Assembly (NCBI GenBank): GCA_902651635.1
Contig: CACRSC010000086.1
Location: 8,108-72,107 of the forward strand
Direction of reading: 5' to 3'
Length of the DNA: 64,000 nt
Source of the DNA: Mastigamoeba balamuthi
Taxonomy: Eukaryota > Evosea > Mastigamoebida > Mastigamoebidae
Shown: piece after piece, positions 33,177 through 42,560 of the stretch
How positions within the stretch are numbered: the first letter of the stretch is position 1
Layout of the letters: each line of letters begins with the position of its first letter
Notes under the pieces: model-generated
Databases searched by the model: none
The model's input: only the letters and a program-made list of their open reading frames with translations
Told to the model about the DNA's origin: nothing
Program-made: the position numbers and the translations under genes

Positions 33177-34727
33177 CTAGCAGTAGCCCAGCTTGCGGAT
33201 GGCCTCCCACTGGTCGGGGATCTCCTGCAGCGCGTGCACCGCAAACTCCACGTCGAAGTTCTCGACCCTCCGCTTGCTCTGCAGCTCCCTGGCGGTGCCA
33301 CAGTCAATTGACGCAGCTTTGGGGGGAGGCGGGGGAGGGGCGCTGCGCAACGTGAAGTTGACAAACTGGAAGTTGTCGAACTTGCGCTGGGGCAGCTTGT
33401 CGTCAAACTCTGCGTGGGGCGAAACGTGAGGCCGCAGCAGTTCGATTGATTCATGGGGTGGTCACCTTCCATCATGTCCCAGGGCCCGTCGCCGACGCCC
33501 ACCATGATGATGGAGATGGGGTAGTCCGAGGCCTTGATGACCGCGTCCGCCGTGGTCTTCTCGTTGGTGACCTGCCCGTCGGCGATGCTGCCCCCCCGAG
33601 GCGCAGCCCCCGAGTCAGTCGCGTGGCGTGTGCGTGTGCCGCTGAGGCTGGCGCTGCTGCTGCGCACATGACGAGGATGTGGTACTGGTGGGTCTTGGAG
33701 ACGATCTCGATGGCCTTCTCGATGAGCGGGGCGAAGGACGTGGGGCCGCTCATGTTGACGTGCGGCGTGATCTCCGTGTAGCGCTGCAGCACCTCGGCGA
33801 CGCCCAGGCACGGGTGCTCGTCGGGGTAGAAGGGGAAGACGGCCCTGTCGGTCGTCGTGACGTCGCCAAAGCCGTAGGCGGGGATGAGCTTGTCGTCGTC
33901 AAAGGGCTCGAGCGTGCGGGCCACCACGTCGATGACCGTCTGGTACGGGTTGCGCGCCGCAGCGTCCAGGTGGTGCAGCGACCGGCCCCCAAACGACTTC
34001 TCCCCCGTCCACGTGTTGGACTTGGTGTAGTCTGCGCCGCGTGGCCGTGGGGGGCGTGGGCTCAGGCCACAGGGCAGAATCAAATGCGCGTGTGCCCCGC
34101 AGAATTTGAATCAAGCGACCACGCGGAAAAAGTGGCGATGACGTCACAGAAGAGGAGAGAACCTTCGGCAATGCCGTGCCCCGAGAAAACGGCGGCGCCA
34201 CGCAGGCATAGGCCCCAAGAGGGCACGAAAAAGGGAGAAACAGGCAGAGACCACAGCACAGAGGGCGGGGCAGAGCGCACCGATGCCCAGGATGAGGTTG
34301 GAGCTCCTGCACAGGCAGCAGCAGCACCCACCAGGCAGAGCGTGCGGGAGCAGGGGCGTGAGACGCGTGCGTGCGTGCGTGTGTGGCAGAGTGGCAGAGC
34401 GTGGCTGCTGTGCTTGTGCAGTGCTGCTCTGTGCTGTGTGTGCAGGGGTGGCCGTACTCGAGGCCCACCTTGCGCAGGGCCTGCTGCACCTCCTCCAGGT
34501 TCTGCGGTGTGGTGCGCGCACTGTGTCAGCGGGGCTGTGCACTGCTGTGCACTGGTCTGCTCTGTGTGCTGCTGTGCTGCTGCTGCTGCTGCTGCTGCTG
34601 GCTGGGTGTGGTGCTGTGGCTGCTGTGCCTTGTATCTGTCGGGGAACGCCGCAAACGAGTACTTCTTGGAGCTCTTGTCCACCTGCGCCTTGTCGTCCGT
34701 GTCGTTGGTGCTCTGCGCGCAGCCCAT
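33177..34727 (-). CDS. Copine/RGLG-like vWA-domain protein
   Basis: ATG at 34727 gives MGCAQS, a myristoylation plus palmitoylation site. Exons splice to [52 protein letters not shown] (MIDAS D-x-T-x-S), then [70 protein letters not shown] and the end [15 protein letters not shown]. This is the copine-type vWA domain shared with plant RGLG proteins. Neither the copine C2 pair nor the RGLG RING finger is present, so it is a stand-alone membrane-anchored vWA protein. One intron after DRYK has donor GCACAG (GC-AG). Copine-type vWA domains bind partner proteins; ligase activity is not expected here. Confidence 0.88.
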
Positions 34728-35102
34728 TCTCGGTCTCTTCCTGCCGGCGGGCTGGTTTGGGTTTGGCAGCGGCCCTCTGGTTACCCGAACCAACCTTTTT
34801 TCTCTGAATTGCGCTGAGTTCGTTATCCCCTGATATCCGCAGATTCTCTCTTTCTTGCCCCCCCGAATCTCCGCCGGTTCCGACGCCCTGCAATACCGCC
34901 GCCCCGACCTCTGTCTCCCGTCTGGGATTTACCCGTGGTGCAGGGGTGGGGCCCCGGAGTGCTCTTTTGCCTGCGTGGCACGCGCCGGTGAATCCAGGAA
35001 TCGGATAAAGGGGCAGAGATATTTTCCTTGGGGGGCGGAAATCTGCCAACGCAAGAGTCGCGCGACTACCCGCCGCCACCGCCACCGCCGCCGCGCCGGC
35101 CG
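34728..35102. other. Divergent promoter region between the copine-like and MRNIP-like genes
   Basis: 375 bp. It contains a GATATC word near 34830 (minus-strand GCGGATATCAGGGGATAAC) and the plus-strand GATAT box at 35014. No gene seen. Confidence 0.5.
35014..35031 (+). promoter_or_regulatory. GATAT promoter box (MRNIP-like gene)
   Basis: CAGAGATATTTTCCTTGG, 72-89 bp upstream of the ATG at 35103. Fourteen bases are identical to the RAD54B box at 42507. Confidence 0.5.
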
Positions 35103-35916
35103 ATGCCCCAGGAGTTTGTGTGCGTGCGCTGCTACCAGTGCCGCGCGTTCCAGGCCCACATCCGCGCCAAGACGGCCCGCTTCGCCTGCAAGGTCTGCGG
35201 CGCCAAGCAATCCGTCACCAAGGTGCGTCACCGCCGCCGCCGCCGCCCGCAGCAGCGCCACGTCACGTGACGCGAAACGTCGCATCACCCGCGGGGGGGC
35301 AGATATTCGCGATATCGGAGCAGGGCAAGGACATCCGCGCCGTCGTCATGCGCTACAACGAGGCGGCGCTGCGCGGAGACCTCGAGCCCCCGGAGCCCGC
35401 GGAGCCCCTCCCCCGCCGCCCCTCCGCCCGCCGCCGGCGGCACCTCCGCGACCGCGGGCCCGCGTGGGACGCGTTCCTGGAGGCCGACGAGGGCGCCAGG
35501 GGCGACGACGAGGACGAGGGCGACGTGGGGGCGGCGCTAGCAGCCCAGGCGGCCGCAGCAGCGGCAGCACAGCGGGGGGGCAGAGGGGGCAGGGGGCACC
35601 AGCAGCAGCAGCAGCAGCGGGGGAAGAGGGGGGCGGACGGGGAGCCCGAGGGGAGGGCCGCCCAGCACGCGGAGAAGAGGGCGAGGGCCGACGGCGCGGG
35701 CCACGCGTTCAGCGCCGCCCAGGGGCCGCCCTCCGGCAGCCCTGNGAGAAGAGGGCGAGGGCCGACGGCGCGGGCCACGCGTTCAGCGCCGCCCAGGGGC
35801 CGGCCCTCCGGCAGCCCTGCTCGCCCCCGCCCTCGCCCCAGCGCTCGCCCCCCCGCACCCTCGTCGACGGCGCGGGCAACGGCAGCGGCAGGTGGTCCGC
35901 CTTCATGGACGACTGA
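35103..35916 (+). CDS. MRNIP: MRNIP-like protein (MRN-complex-interacting protein family)
   Basis: The N-terminal zinc ribbon is clear: FVCVRCYQCRAFQAHIRAKT, then FACKVCGAKQSVTK, with paired Cys-x2-Cys sites. Intron 1 starts with GTGCGT after AAG (about 35223) and ends ...GGGGCAG; exon 2 begins IFAISEQGKDIRAVVMRYNE, the usual second block of the family. A long Glu/Arg/Gln low-complexity region follows, ending GSGRWSAFMDD, similar to the family's tryptophan-containing tail. In vertebrates MRNIP helps the MRE11-RAD50-NBS1 complex at DNA damage. An assembly join (N at 35745) with a repeated 73-74-bp end interrupts the frame; the second copy, with one extra G, reads through to the stop. Confidence 0.8.
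35672..35819 (+). repeat. Duplicated contig ends around N at 35745
   Basis: 35672-35744 and 35746-35819 are the same sequence except for one extra G in the second copy, with a single N between. Same pattern as at 5696; read as an assembly overlap, not biology. Confidence 0.85.
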
Positions 35917-36212
35917 GCCCACCCTCACGCACGCCCTCGCCTGCCCCCCACTGACGCACTCGCACTCGCACACACGCACACACGCACACGCACTGCTCTG
36001 TTTTCTTGTTCTCTTTTCCGTGGCCGCGCTGGGCCCTCCGCTGCTGCTGCTGCGAGCGGGCTGGCCGCCAAAACGTCGCATCAGCTGCCCCTGGGTGTGC
36101 GGCGCCCCCCGCGCAATTGGTGTGGGTGCGGGCGGGTGCAGCGGGCGCAGCGCTGTTTTTCTTGTGACAACTGACATTTGCCGTTTGTCTGGTGCCATTC
36201 GCCATTCGCCAA

Positions 36213-36563
36213 TTAGTTTCCCCCGTGTTGCGTGTGTGCTCTGTGCGGCCGATGTGACGTGGCTGCGGGGAGGGCGTCGTCACTGGCGGGCGGGCGGGCG
36301 GGCGAGAGGCGGAGGGAGCCCAGGGCAGCGGTGAGCTCGTCGAGGGAGGGCTCGTCGGCCGAGTGCTCCGCGCTCTGGAGGGCCACGAAGATGTCCGCGA
36401 GCTCTGCGTCGCTGAGCCCCCGCAGCGCCTCGGGCCTGTCCTGCACCAGCGACAGGTACGCGTCGGCCCACCCCTGCATCCCGCGCGACACCAGCCACGC
36501 CACCACCCGCCGGTCTCTCTCCGTCACCCCGCCGTCGTCGCCGCAGCCGCAGTCGCAGTCCAT
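36213..36563 (-). CDS. Small SAM-like protein, 116 residues
   Basis: A single frame from ATG 36563 (MDCDCGCGDDGGVTERDRRV). Residues about 18-60, VVAWLVSRGMQGWADAYLSL then LRGLSDAELADIFVAL, resemble a sterile-alpha-motif helix bundle. The N-terminus is Cys/Asp-rich and the C-terminus is low complexity. Upstream (36615-36655) are three GATATC/AAATATC words. Family not recognised; it could be an unrelated helical protein. Confidence 0.5.
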   Translation of the reverse strand: MDCDCGCGDDGGVTERDRRVVAWLVSRGMQGWADAYLSLVQDRPEALRGLSDAELADIFVALQSAEHSADEPSLDELTAALGSLRLSPARPPASDDALPAATSHRPHRAHTQHGGN

Positions 36564-36851
36564 CGCTCCAGCGCAGCCCCCGCCCTGTCGAACAAACTCT
36601 ACAGAGATTCGCTCTACTTAAACAAATATCTACGCGATATCTCGATATCCGCCAGTTCCAGACAACCACGGTGGCCAATCGATGCAGACAGGGAGGTGGC
36701 AGAGGCCAGAGTGTATGGGGACAGATGGTCAAGGCCTCGTCCGGAGATCGTAGAAAAGGCCGCCTTTGTTTGGTGTTGGGGAGGGCACCGCCGCCCTCCC
36801 GGCATCACTCAAGCGGGTGCGAGGCTGCGGGCAGAAAACATCTGGCACTGT

Positions 36852-37319
36852 TTACTTCTCCTGCGAGTTGGGGCCCTTCTTCTTGCCGCCGGTGGCGACC
36901 ACCGTCAGGAAGCGCCTGCAAGTGATTTGGCACCGCCACGTCAGATACCGATATAATATCTCCCGGGAATCCCGCGGCCCCGCGCGGCGGCGGCAGGAAA
37001 CGAGGGGGCGAAGAGAGCGAGGGGAGCGCACTTGTTGTAGAGCATGCGGTTGTACGCGCGGCCCTGGGGCTTCTTGTGCTTCTCGGTCGGGGTGACCTTG
37101 GGCGTCTGAGCCTTGACCTTACCGGCACGCGCGAGACCTCCGTGAACCTTGCCTGCGCGTCACATCGCCCCATCCCTCCACGTCAGCAGCGCCTCTCTCA
37201 ACCGCGCCAGATCTCCGGCCGACGGCGGGGGCGGGGGCGGGGGCGGGGGTGGGGGACGAAGGAGCGAGGAGGGAGGGAGGGAGGGAGGGAGGGAGGGGAG
37301 GCGGGGGAGGCGCACCCAT
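36852..37319 (-). CDS. RPS30: Ribosomal protein eS30
   Basis: 40S subunit protein. Exon 1 carries only ATG-G (37319-37316); intron 37315-37153 (GTGCGC...GCGCAG). Exon 2 (37152-37032) reads [20 protein letters not shown] then [13 protein letters not shown]; intron 37031-36916. Exon 3 (36915-36852) is [20 protein letters not shown]. These match eS30 throughout and in length (about 62 residues). The four-base first exon is supported by the family start MGKVHG. There is no ubiquitin-like (FUBI) fusion. Intron 1 has a strong G-run block on the plus strand (37215-37300). Both donors are GTGCGC. Confidence 0.95.
37215..37300 (+). repeat. G-run block (G-quadruplex-prone) in eS30 intron 1
   Basis: (GGCGGG)n-like runs at 37215-37245, then (GGGA)n at 37268-37298. 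More than eight G3+ tracts are on the plus strand, which is the template strand for eS30. Confidence 0.75.
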
Positions 37320-37695
37320 TCTGTGCTGAGACGGTGCTGGGTAGAGACGACGCCAAAGAGAAAAAACGGATAGCACAAGGTAGAAAAAAGTGCGCGCGCG
37401 CGCAGATATACGTCACTCTTGGCGTCATCGCTGACATCAACAGCCCCGAAAATTCTCTCACTGCTCAGCTGACGGCCAGCACTCAACTGAGGCTGCCGCA
37501 TCGCTTGTGCCGCCCGAGCCACGCGCCAACTGCCAGCTGCCACGTGGCACGTGGCACGTCACCTCCCACCCAGAGAGCCCAAGGCGGTTGCTGGCGGGGG
37601 CTGCACGCCGCTGTACCCTAGTACATGGCACATCGTATTCGGTGGTGCACTCGTGGCGTGTGTGCCTGTGCCTGCCTGCGCCCCGCGGCCGCCGC
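37320..37695. other. Intergenic between eS30 start and G-alpha stop
   Basis: About 375 bp. AGATATACGTCACTCTTGGC near 37402 may be part of the eS30 promoter (a CGCG run and GATAT word). No coding frame with family resemblance. Confidence 0.45.
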
Positions 37696-39494
37696 TCACC
37701 TGTAGAGGCGCGGGACGGAGGAGGAGCGGTGCACGAGCTCGATGACGCTGTCAAACGTCGTGCGGATGTTCCCCGCGTCGGTCGCGCACGTGTAGAAGAC
37801 GCTCAGCGGGCGGCCCCCCGACGCAGCGATGTACTTGTCCCGGATGTACGCCGCCGCGGGCTCGAACTCGCAGGGGCCCTTGTACCCCGCCAGCGGCCCC
37901 GTCGACAGCAGCGCCGGGTTGTCCCGCGCGCGCGCCAGCTGCGAGATACGCGTATCTCCCCCGCGTGAATATCGGGAGGAATCTGCGGGAGGGGGGCGAA
38001 TCGGGAATCGGGAACCTTGTTGATGAAGAGGTCGCGCTTGTTGAGGAAGAGGACGAGGAGCGACGACTTGAACCACGAGGCCGCGCAGATGTCGCGGAAC
38101 AGCCGGAGGCTCTCCTCCATGCGGTTCTGCGAGGGCTCCTCGAAGAGCGTCATGTCAAACTCGCTGAGCGGCGCGCAGAAGATGACGGCGCTGACGCCCT
38201 GGAAGCACTCGACCCACTTGCGCCGCTCCGACCGCTGCCCTCCCACGTCCACGATCCGGAACCTCTCCTGGTTGCTCTGCCCAGCCACCACCCCCGCCAC
38301 GTCAGCACGTCGCCAAAACGTCGCATCAGCTGCCTCGCCTCGCTGGAAAACGAGGGAGAAGGGAAGAGGGGGCGTTGTATGGCGTATAGCAGGGAGTGCG
38401 GCACAGCCAGCAGCAGCGCAGGGCGTCCGGCCAAACGGGAACGCGCAAAAGTCAAATCAGCAGCAGAGGGGAACCCAACCGGCGCAGGCGACGCATCTGG
38501 AAACATCTGGAAACAGCCCCAGCGGACCCCGGGCGCACCTGGAAGAGGACCTCGCTGAAGCCGGTGGTGCGCGAGGGCGTGAAGACGATGTCCTGGTCCG
38601 AGGGGATGTACTGGGGCGCGGCGATGCGGTCGATCTGGTTGAAGTAGTAGGCGGCGCTGTCGGGCACCTGCAGCTCGCGCGCGTTGGTCCACGCCAGCTG
38701 TATGGCCCCGTCCCTCCTGTCACGTCGCATCGCGTCGCGCACGTTACACGAACATCAGCGAGCACGCGGGGGCGGGTGACTGTCCGGCTGCCAGGCAGGC
38801 GCGCGCACCAGAGGGCCTTGATGTCCGCGGCGATCTGGGCGCCCAGGGCCGGCGGGGGGTCGCCCGCGTCGATGGCGAGGAAGCGCGAGGCGGCGCGCTC
38901 GTTCTCGGGGGCGACGGCGACGGCGGCGTCGTAGACGGCCTGGACGAGGGTGTTCATCGAGCCCAGCACGTGCCCGAAGATGATCGGCTTGAACTCCCGC
39001 TTCTGCGCAGCCCTCCCCCAGCCCCCCAGTCAGCCCCGCCCTCCTCGGGCACGCGCCGACGCGACGCGACGTGTCGTGACGTGACGCGACGTGCTGTGTG
39101 TGGGCGCGTAGGCCCTACGCCAGCAGCCGGCCCCTCCGCATCGGCAGGAGCGCCCGACGACCGAATGGCGCACGTCGCGTGACACGCGCGCCCCCTCTGA
39201 GGTGGCGTGACGCCACGTCGCCCGGCGCAGCAAGGGTGGGGCACCGCTGGCAGGGCTGCAGGGCAAGGGACGCTGGCGGCCGGGGGAGCGGAGGCGACGT
39301 GGCGTGGCGCAGGAGGAGGAGGAGGAGGAGGAGGAGGGTGCCTGGGTGCTGGTGAAGCCGTTGAGGTGGATGACGTGGAGCTGCTTGACGAGCGTCGACT
39401 TGCCGCTGTCGCCGGCGCCCAGCAGGAGGATCTTGAACTCGCGCTTCTCGACGGGCGCCCCCTGCGGGCGCTGCGTCGACGTCGTTCCTCCCAT
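37696..39494 (-). CDS. Heterotrimeric G-protein alpha subunit with altered switch I
   Basis: ATG at 39494: MGGTTST, a myristoylation start. P-loop [20 protein letters not shown] (Asp where Glu is usual), then the helical domain across several exons. Switch I reads [18 protein letters not shown]. Switch [17 protein letters not shown] keeps the catalytic Gln. G4 is FLNKRDLF and G5 TCATDAGN. The C-terminus after NIR has exactly the usual 24 residues ([14 protein letters not shown] at the end). In the switch I alignment the catalytic Arg (R178 of Galpha-i) is Pro, codon 38575-38577, which predicts slow GTP hydrolysis. Intron 1 carries a GGA microsatellite (39310-39338). The receptor is unknown. 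Confidence 0.9.
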
Positions 39495-40028
39495 ATTCGC
39501 GGGGGCAGCAGCAGAGGCGGGGGCGGCGCAGCACGCAGCAGCGCAGTTAACAATACAGCTCTCGGCTTGCTCCCCCCAGCCCTCAGCGCCCAGCCCTGCA
39601 CCCCCCATAAAGATATTCCTCCCCCCAAATCTGCGCTGCGAAGCGACACGCGACACCCAGCGGCCTCTGACAGGGGCTGCATCGCACAACCAGGCGGCGG
39701 CTGCGGTGGCAGCAGGCGACAGAGAGCAAAGAGAGCGGGCAGAAGACAATATAAAGAACAGAAGCGCTGCTTTGCCAGTGGTATTGCTTTTTCTTTGCTG
39801 TGGTGGCTTTGAAAGAGGAGTAGGCTTCGTGTTGGGGTGGGTTGGGGGAGGGAAGCGACAGAAGGGTGTGGAGAGCAGAGAGGAGAGAGAAAGAGGAGGA
39901 GGGGGAGAGTAGCAAGATCGATTGATTGATGGCATGACGTGTAAAGAAAAAAAGAACAAGAACATAGGAGGCTGCTGCTCTGGGGGCCAGCCAGCAGCCA
40001 GCAGAGGGGGAGGGCAGAGCGACAGCCC
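39495..40028. other. Intergenic, G-alpha upstream and PAK downstream
   Basis: 534 bp. AAAGATATTCCTCCCCCCAA at 39605 lies about 110 bp above the G-alpha ATG. 39840-39960 is purine-rich with GATCGATTGATTGATGG. No gene seen. Confidence 0.5.
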
Positions 40029-41923
40029 TCAGACAGGGGACATCCTGGCCTTGACGCGCTTGGACTCCTCGATGGCGGGGGCGAACTCTGCAGCCCCGCA
40101 GGCGCGGCGGAGGAAGGCGTGGGCGAGGAGGGCGACCGAGTCGGCGCGCTGGTCGGGGACCTTCTCGAGGCAGCGCTCGAGGAACTCGCGCATGTCGGTG
40201 CTCCACCGGTGCGGGTCCCTGAGGGCGGGGACGCCCTTGGTGGTGATGAGGAAGAGGGCGCGCAGCGGGGGGAACTCCATGTAGGGGGGCTCGCCCTCGG
40301 CCATCTCCATGACCATGATGCCCAGCGACCAGACGTCGACCTTGGTGTCGTAGTTCTGCCCGCGTATCACCTCGGGGCTCATCCAGTACGGCGTCCCCAC
40401 GATCGTCGACCGCTTCTGCTTCTGCTGCGTCAGCTGCGCCGCGTACCCAAAGTCCGCCAGCTTCACGCTGCCGTCCATCCCCAGCAGGATGTTGTCCGAC
40501 TTGATGTCGCGGTGTATGCGGTGCAGCGAGTGTATGTACTGCGCAAAGCACACAATTGAGTGACGTCATTCAGACGATGATAAACAGGATGCGACAGCGA
40601 CGGCGGCGCACGCTGAGGGCCTTGAGGGTGCAGGCGCAGAGGTAGGCGATCTGCTCCTCGCGGAGCTGGACGTGCTCGTACTGGTCGAGGATCTCGGTGA
40701 GGCAGCCGCCGTTCATGTACTCCATGACGACCCAGAGCCTGTCGCGGACCATGTAGCTCTCGACGTACTCGACAATGTTGGGGTGCCTGCTGCTCCGCAT
40801 GATCGCGATCTCCGTCGCCATCAGCCGCGCGTTCTGCGCGTTGATCGTCATCTTCTTGATCGCCACCTTGCGCCGCGTCTGCTTGCACGTCGCCAGGAAG
40901 ATCTCCCCCGCCGCCCCCTCCCCGATCTTCTTCGTGTCCCCGAACAGCTCCGTCGGGTCCGCCCGCGCCACCAGGTCCGCGATCGACTGGCTCGCCTCCT
41001 CCGGGAACGGCGCGTCCTCGCACACCTCGGGCGTCGCCGCCGCGGGCACTGCCGCTGCCGCTGCGGGCGCCGGCGACTGCGCGGCCTCTGCCCCGCGCTG
41101 CGAGACGGCGGGCGAGGCGGGGGACGAGGGGGTCGAGGGCTTCTGGAGCTGCTGCTGCTGCTGGGCGGCCTGGGCGAGGCGGGCCGACTCGAACTCGAGG
41201 ACGTCGAGGACCTCGTCGGGGTGGTCGACGACCTCGGTCTTGCTGATGCCGCCGGCGAGCAGCAGGGCCTCCCACTCGCTGGGCAGGCCGCTGAAGCCCG
41301 TGCGCGCGTTGAAGTCGACGTGGATGTGGTGCTGCAGGTTGAACGGCGCCCCCACCACGGGCCCCGCCTTGCTGCTGCTGTTGCTCGCCTTGCCGCGCCG
41401 CGTGAACCACCCGAAGATGCCCCCCGCCTTCTTCTCCGGCTCGGGCGGCGGCGGCTGTATCGGTATCGTCTTCATCGGCAGCGGCCCCTTGCCTCCCTGC
41501 TGCTGCTGCCCTCCCTGCTGCTGCTGCTGCTGCTGCTGCCCTCCCTTGCCCTGCTGCTCGGGCACAAACGCGTCCCCCTGGAACCAGTCGCCGCCCCCCG
41601 CCTGCGCGCGGTCCGCTGCGGCCGCCGCCTGCTGCGGGCTCATCGACTGGATGGCCCCCGGCAGCGGGCCCGGCGAGTCGGGCTGCTTGCGTGCGCCCCC
41701 CACGCCACATCAGAGAGCGCCACGCGTCAACGTCACCGCCCGAATTACAGCCCACCCTCAGCCCAGCACAGCACACAGCACAGCGCCCCCCCTACAGCCC
41801 CACACGGGCCCCCTGCACGGCACGGGCGCGCGGGCACGGCGGGGGAGGGGGTACCTTGCCGTTGGCGGGCTGCTGCGGGCGCGGGAGGGGCCGCGACGGC
41901 GGCGGCGGGTATTTATCGCCCAT
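40029..41923 (-). CDS. PAK: p21-activated protein kinase (PAK, STE20 group)
   Basis: Starts at 41923 (MGDKYPPPPSRPLPRPQQ), with an intron GTACCC... after GK. Low-complexity Gln/Gly follows, then a basic patch and CRIB domain: GAPFNLQHHIHVDFNARTGF (consensus I-S-x-P-x-x-F-x-H-x-x-H-V-G-x-D with variation). The kinase domain has GEGAAGEIF, VAIKK, HRDIKSDN (40500), DFGYAAQ and GTPYWMSPEV (usually WMAPEV). It closes at RMSPV, 40029. An intron between LKAL and YIHSLHRIHRDIK starts with GTGCGC. PAKs are Rac/Cdc42 effectors that control actin and myosin. The activation loop and all catalytic residues are present, so it should be active. Confidence 0.95.
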
Positions 41924-42560
41924 GGGGTGGAGCGTGGAGGAGCAGAGGGGCTAACTGACTGACTCGGCACAACAGCTACGCGGGTGATCGTCGCCCAAGG
42001 GCCCTGCAGGCACCCACCCGCACACGCCACGTCGCGTCAGCGAAAAACAGCTCCCCAGGACAACACGGGGGGTGGGCGCAGAGCGGGCACGGGCACGCGA
42101 GGGAGATGCGACAGGAGGCGCTGGCCCCGAGGGTGCAGCGGTGGGGGCGGTGGAGAGTATTCTCGTCTTTTTCGGATGTTGAATTCAAAAAAATCTGATT
42201 TGAAAAACTGAGGTGACGGCGGCGGGGGGCCCCGGGAGGCCGGCAGCGGGGCGGGGGGCGGGGGCGGGGGGTGGCCGTGCCTTGGCGGATGGTGTGGCAG
42301 CGCAGCACAGCGTCCGTGTGCGCCAATAAAACGCGCCCGCGATTAAAACGAATTAGGTGCACCTCTGTAAATCTTCTCCCCTGGGCCATATCTGCTGCCC
42401 ACACCCGGAACCCGGTCACCCGTGGAGGCAGCCCCTCTAGCCGCCACAGGGCGTGGCCGCAGCAGCGGTGCTCGCTGAACGGGATGTGACACCGCGGCGC
42501 TGTCGTCAGAGATATTTTCCCTAGGCGATATCTCTGTCAGTTCTGCAAAAGTGGGATTCG
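41924..42560. other. Divergent spacer between PAK and RAD54B
   Basis: 637 bp. It contains GAGAGTATTCTCGTCTTTTT near 42155, a G/C-run block (42215-42275), an AT patch (AATAAAACGCGCCCGCGATT) near 42323 and the RAD54B GATAT box. No coding frame supported. Confidence 0.5.
42507..42536 (+). promoter_or_regulatory. Double GATAT box (RAD54B gene)
   Basis: CAGAGATATTTTCCC at 42507-42521 is followed by the inverted word CAGAGATATCGCC at 42524-42536 on the minus strand, 25-54 bp upstream of the ATG at 42561. This is the strongest example of the recurring box. Confidence 0.55.

Noticed and set aside
35672-35820. Frameshift making the MRNIP-like gene a pseudogene
   Set aside because: The shift is produced by the duplicated contig ends at N35745; the C-terminus in the second copy reads through normally.
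36805-37173. 122-codon minus-strand frame [10 protein letters not shown]...
   Set aside because: It reads the eS30 exons in the wrong frame; the spliced eS30 model explains the region.
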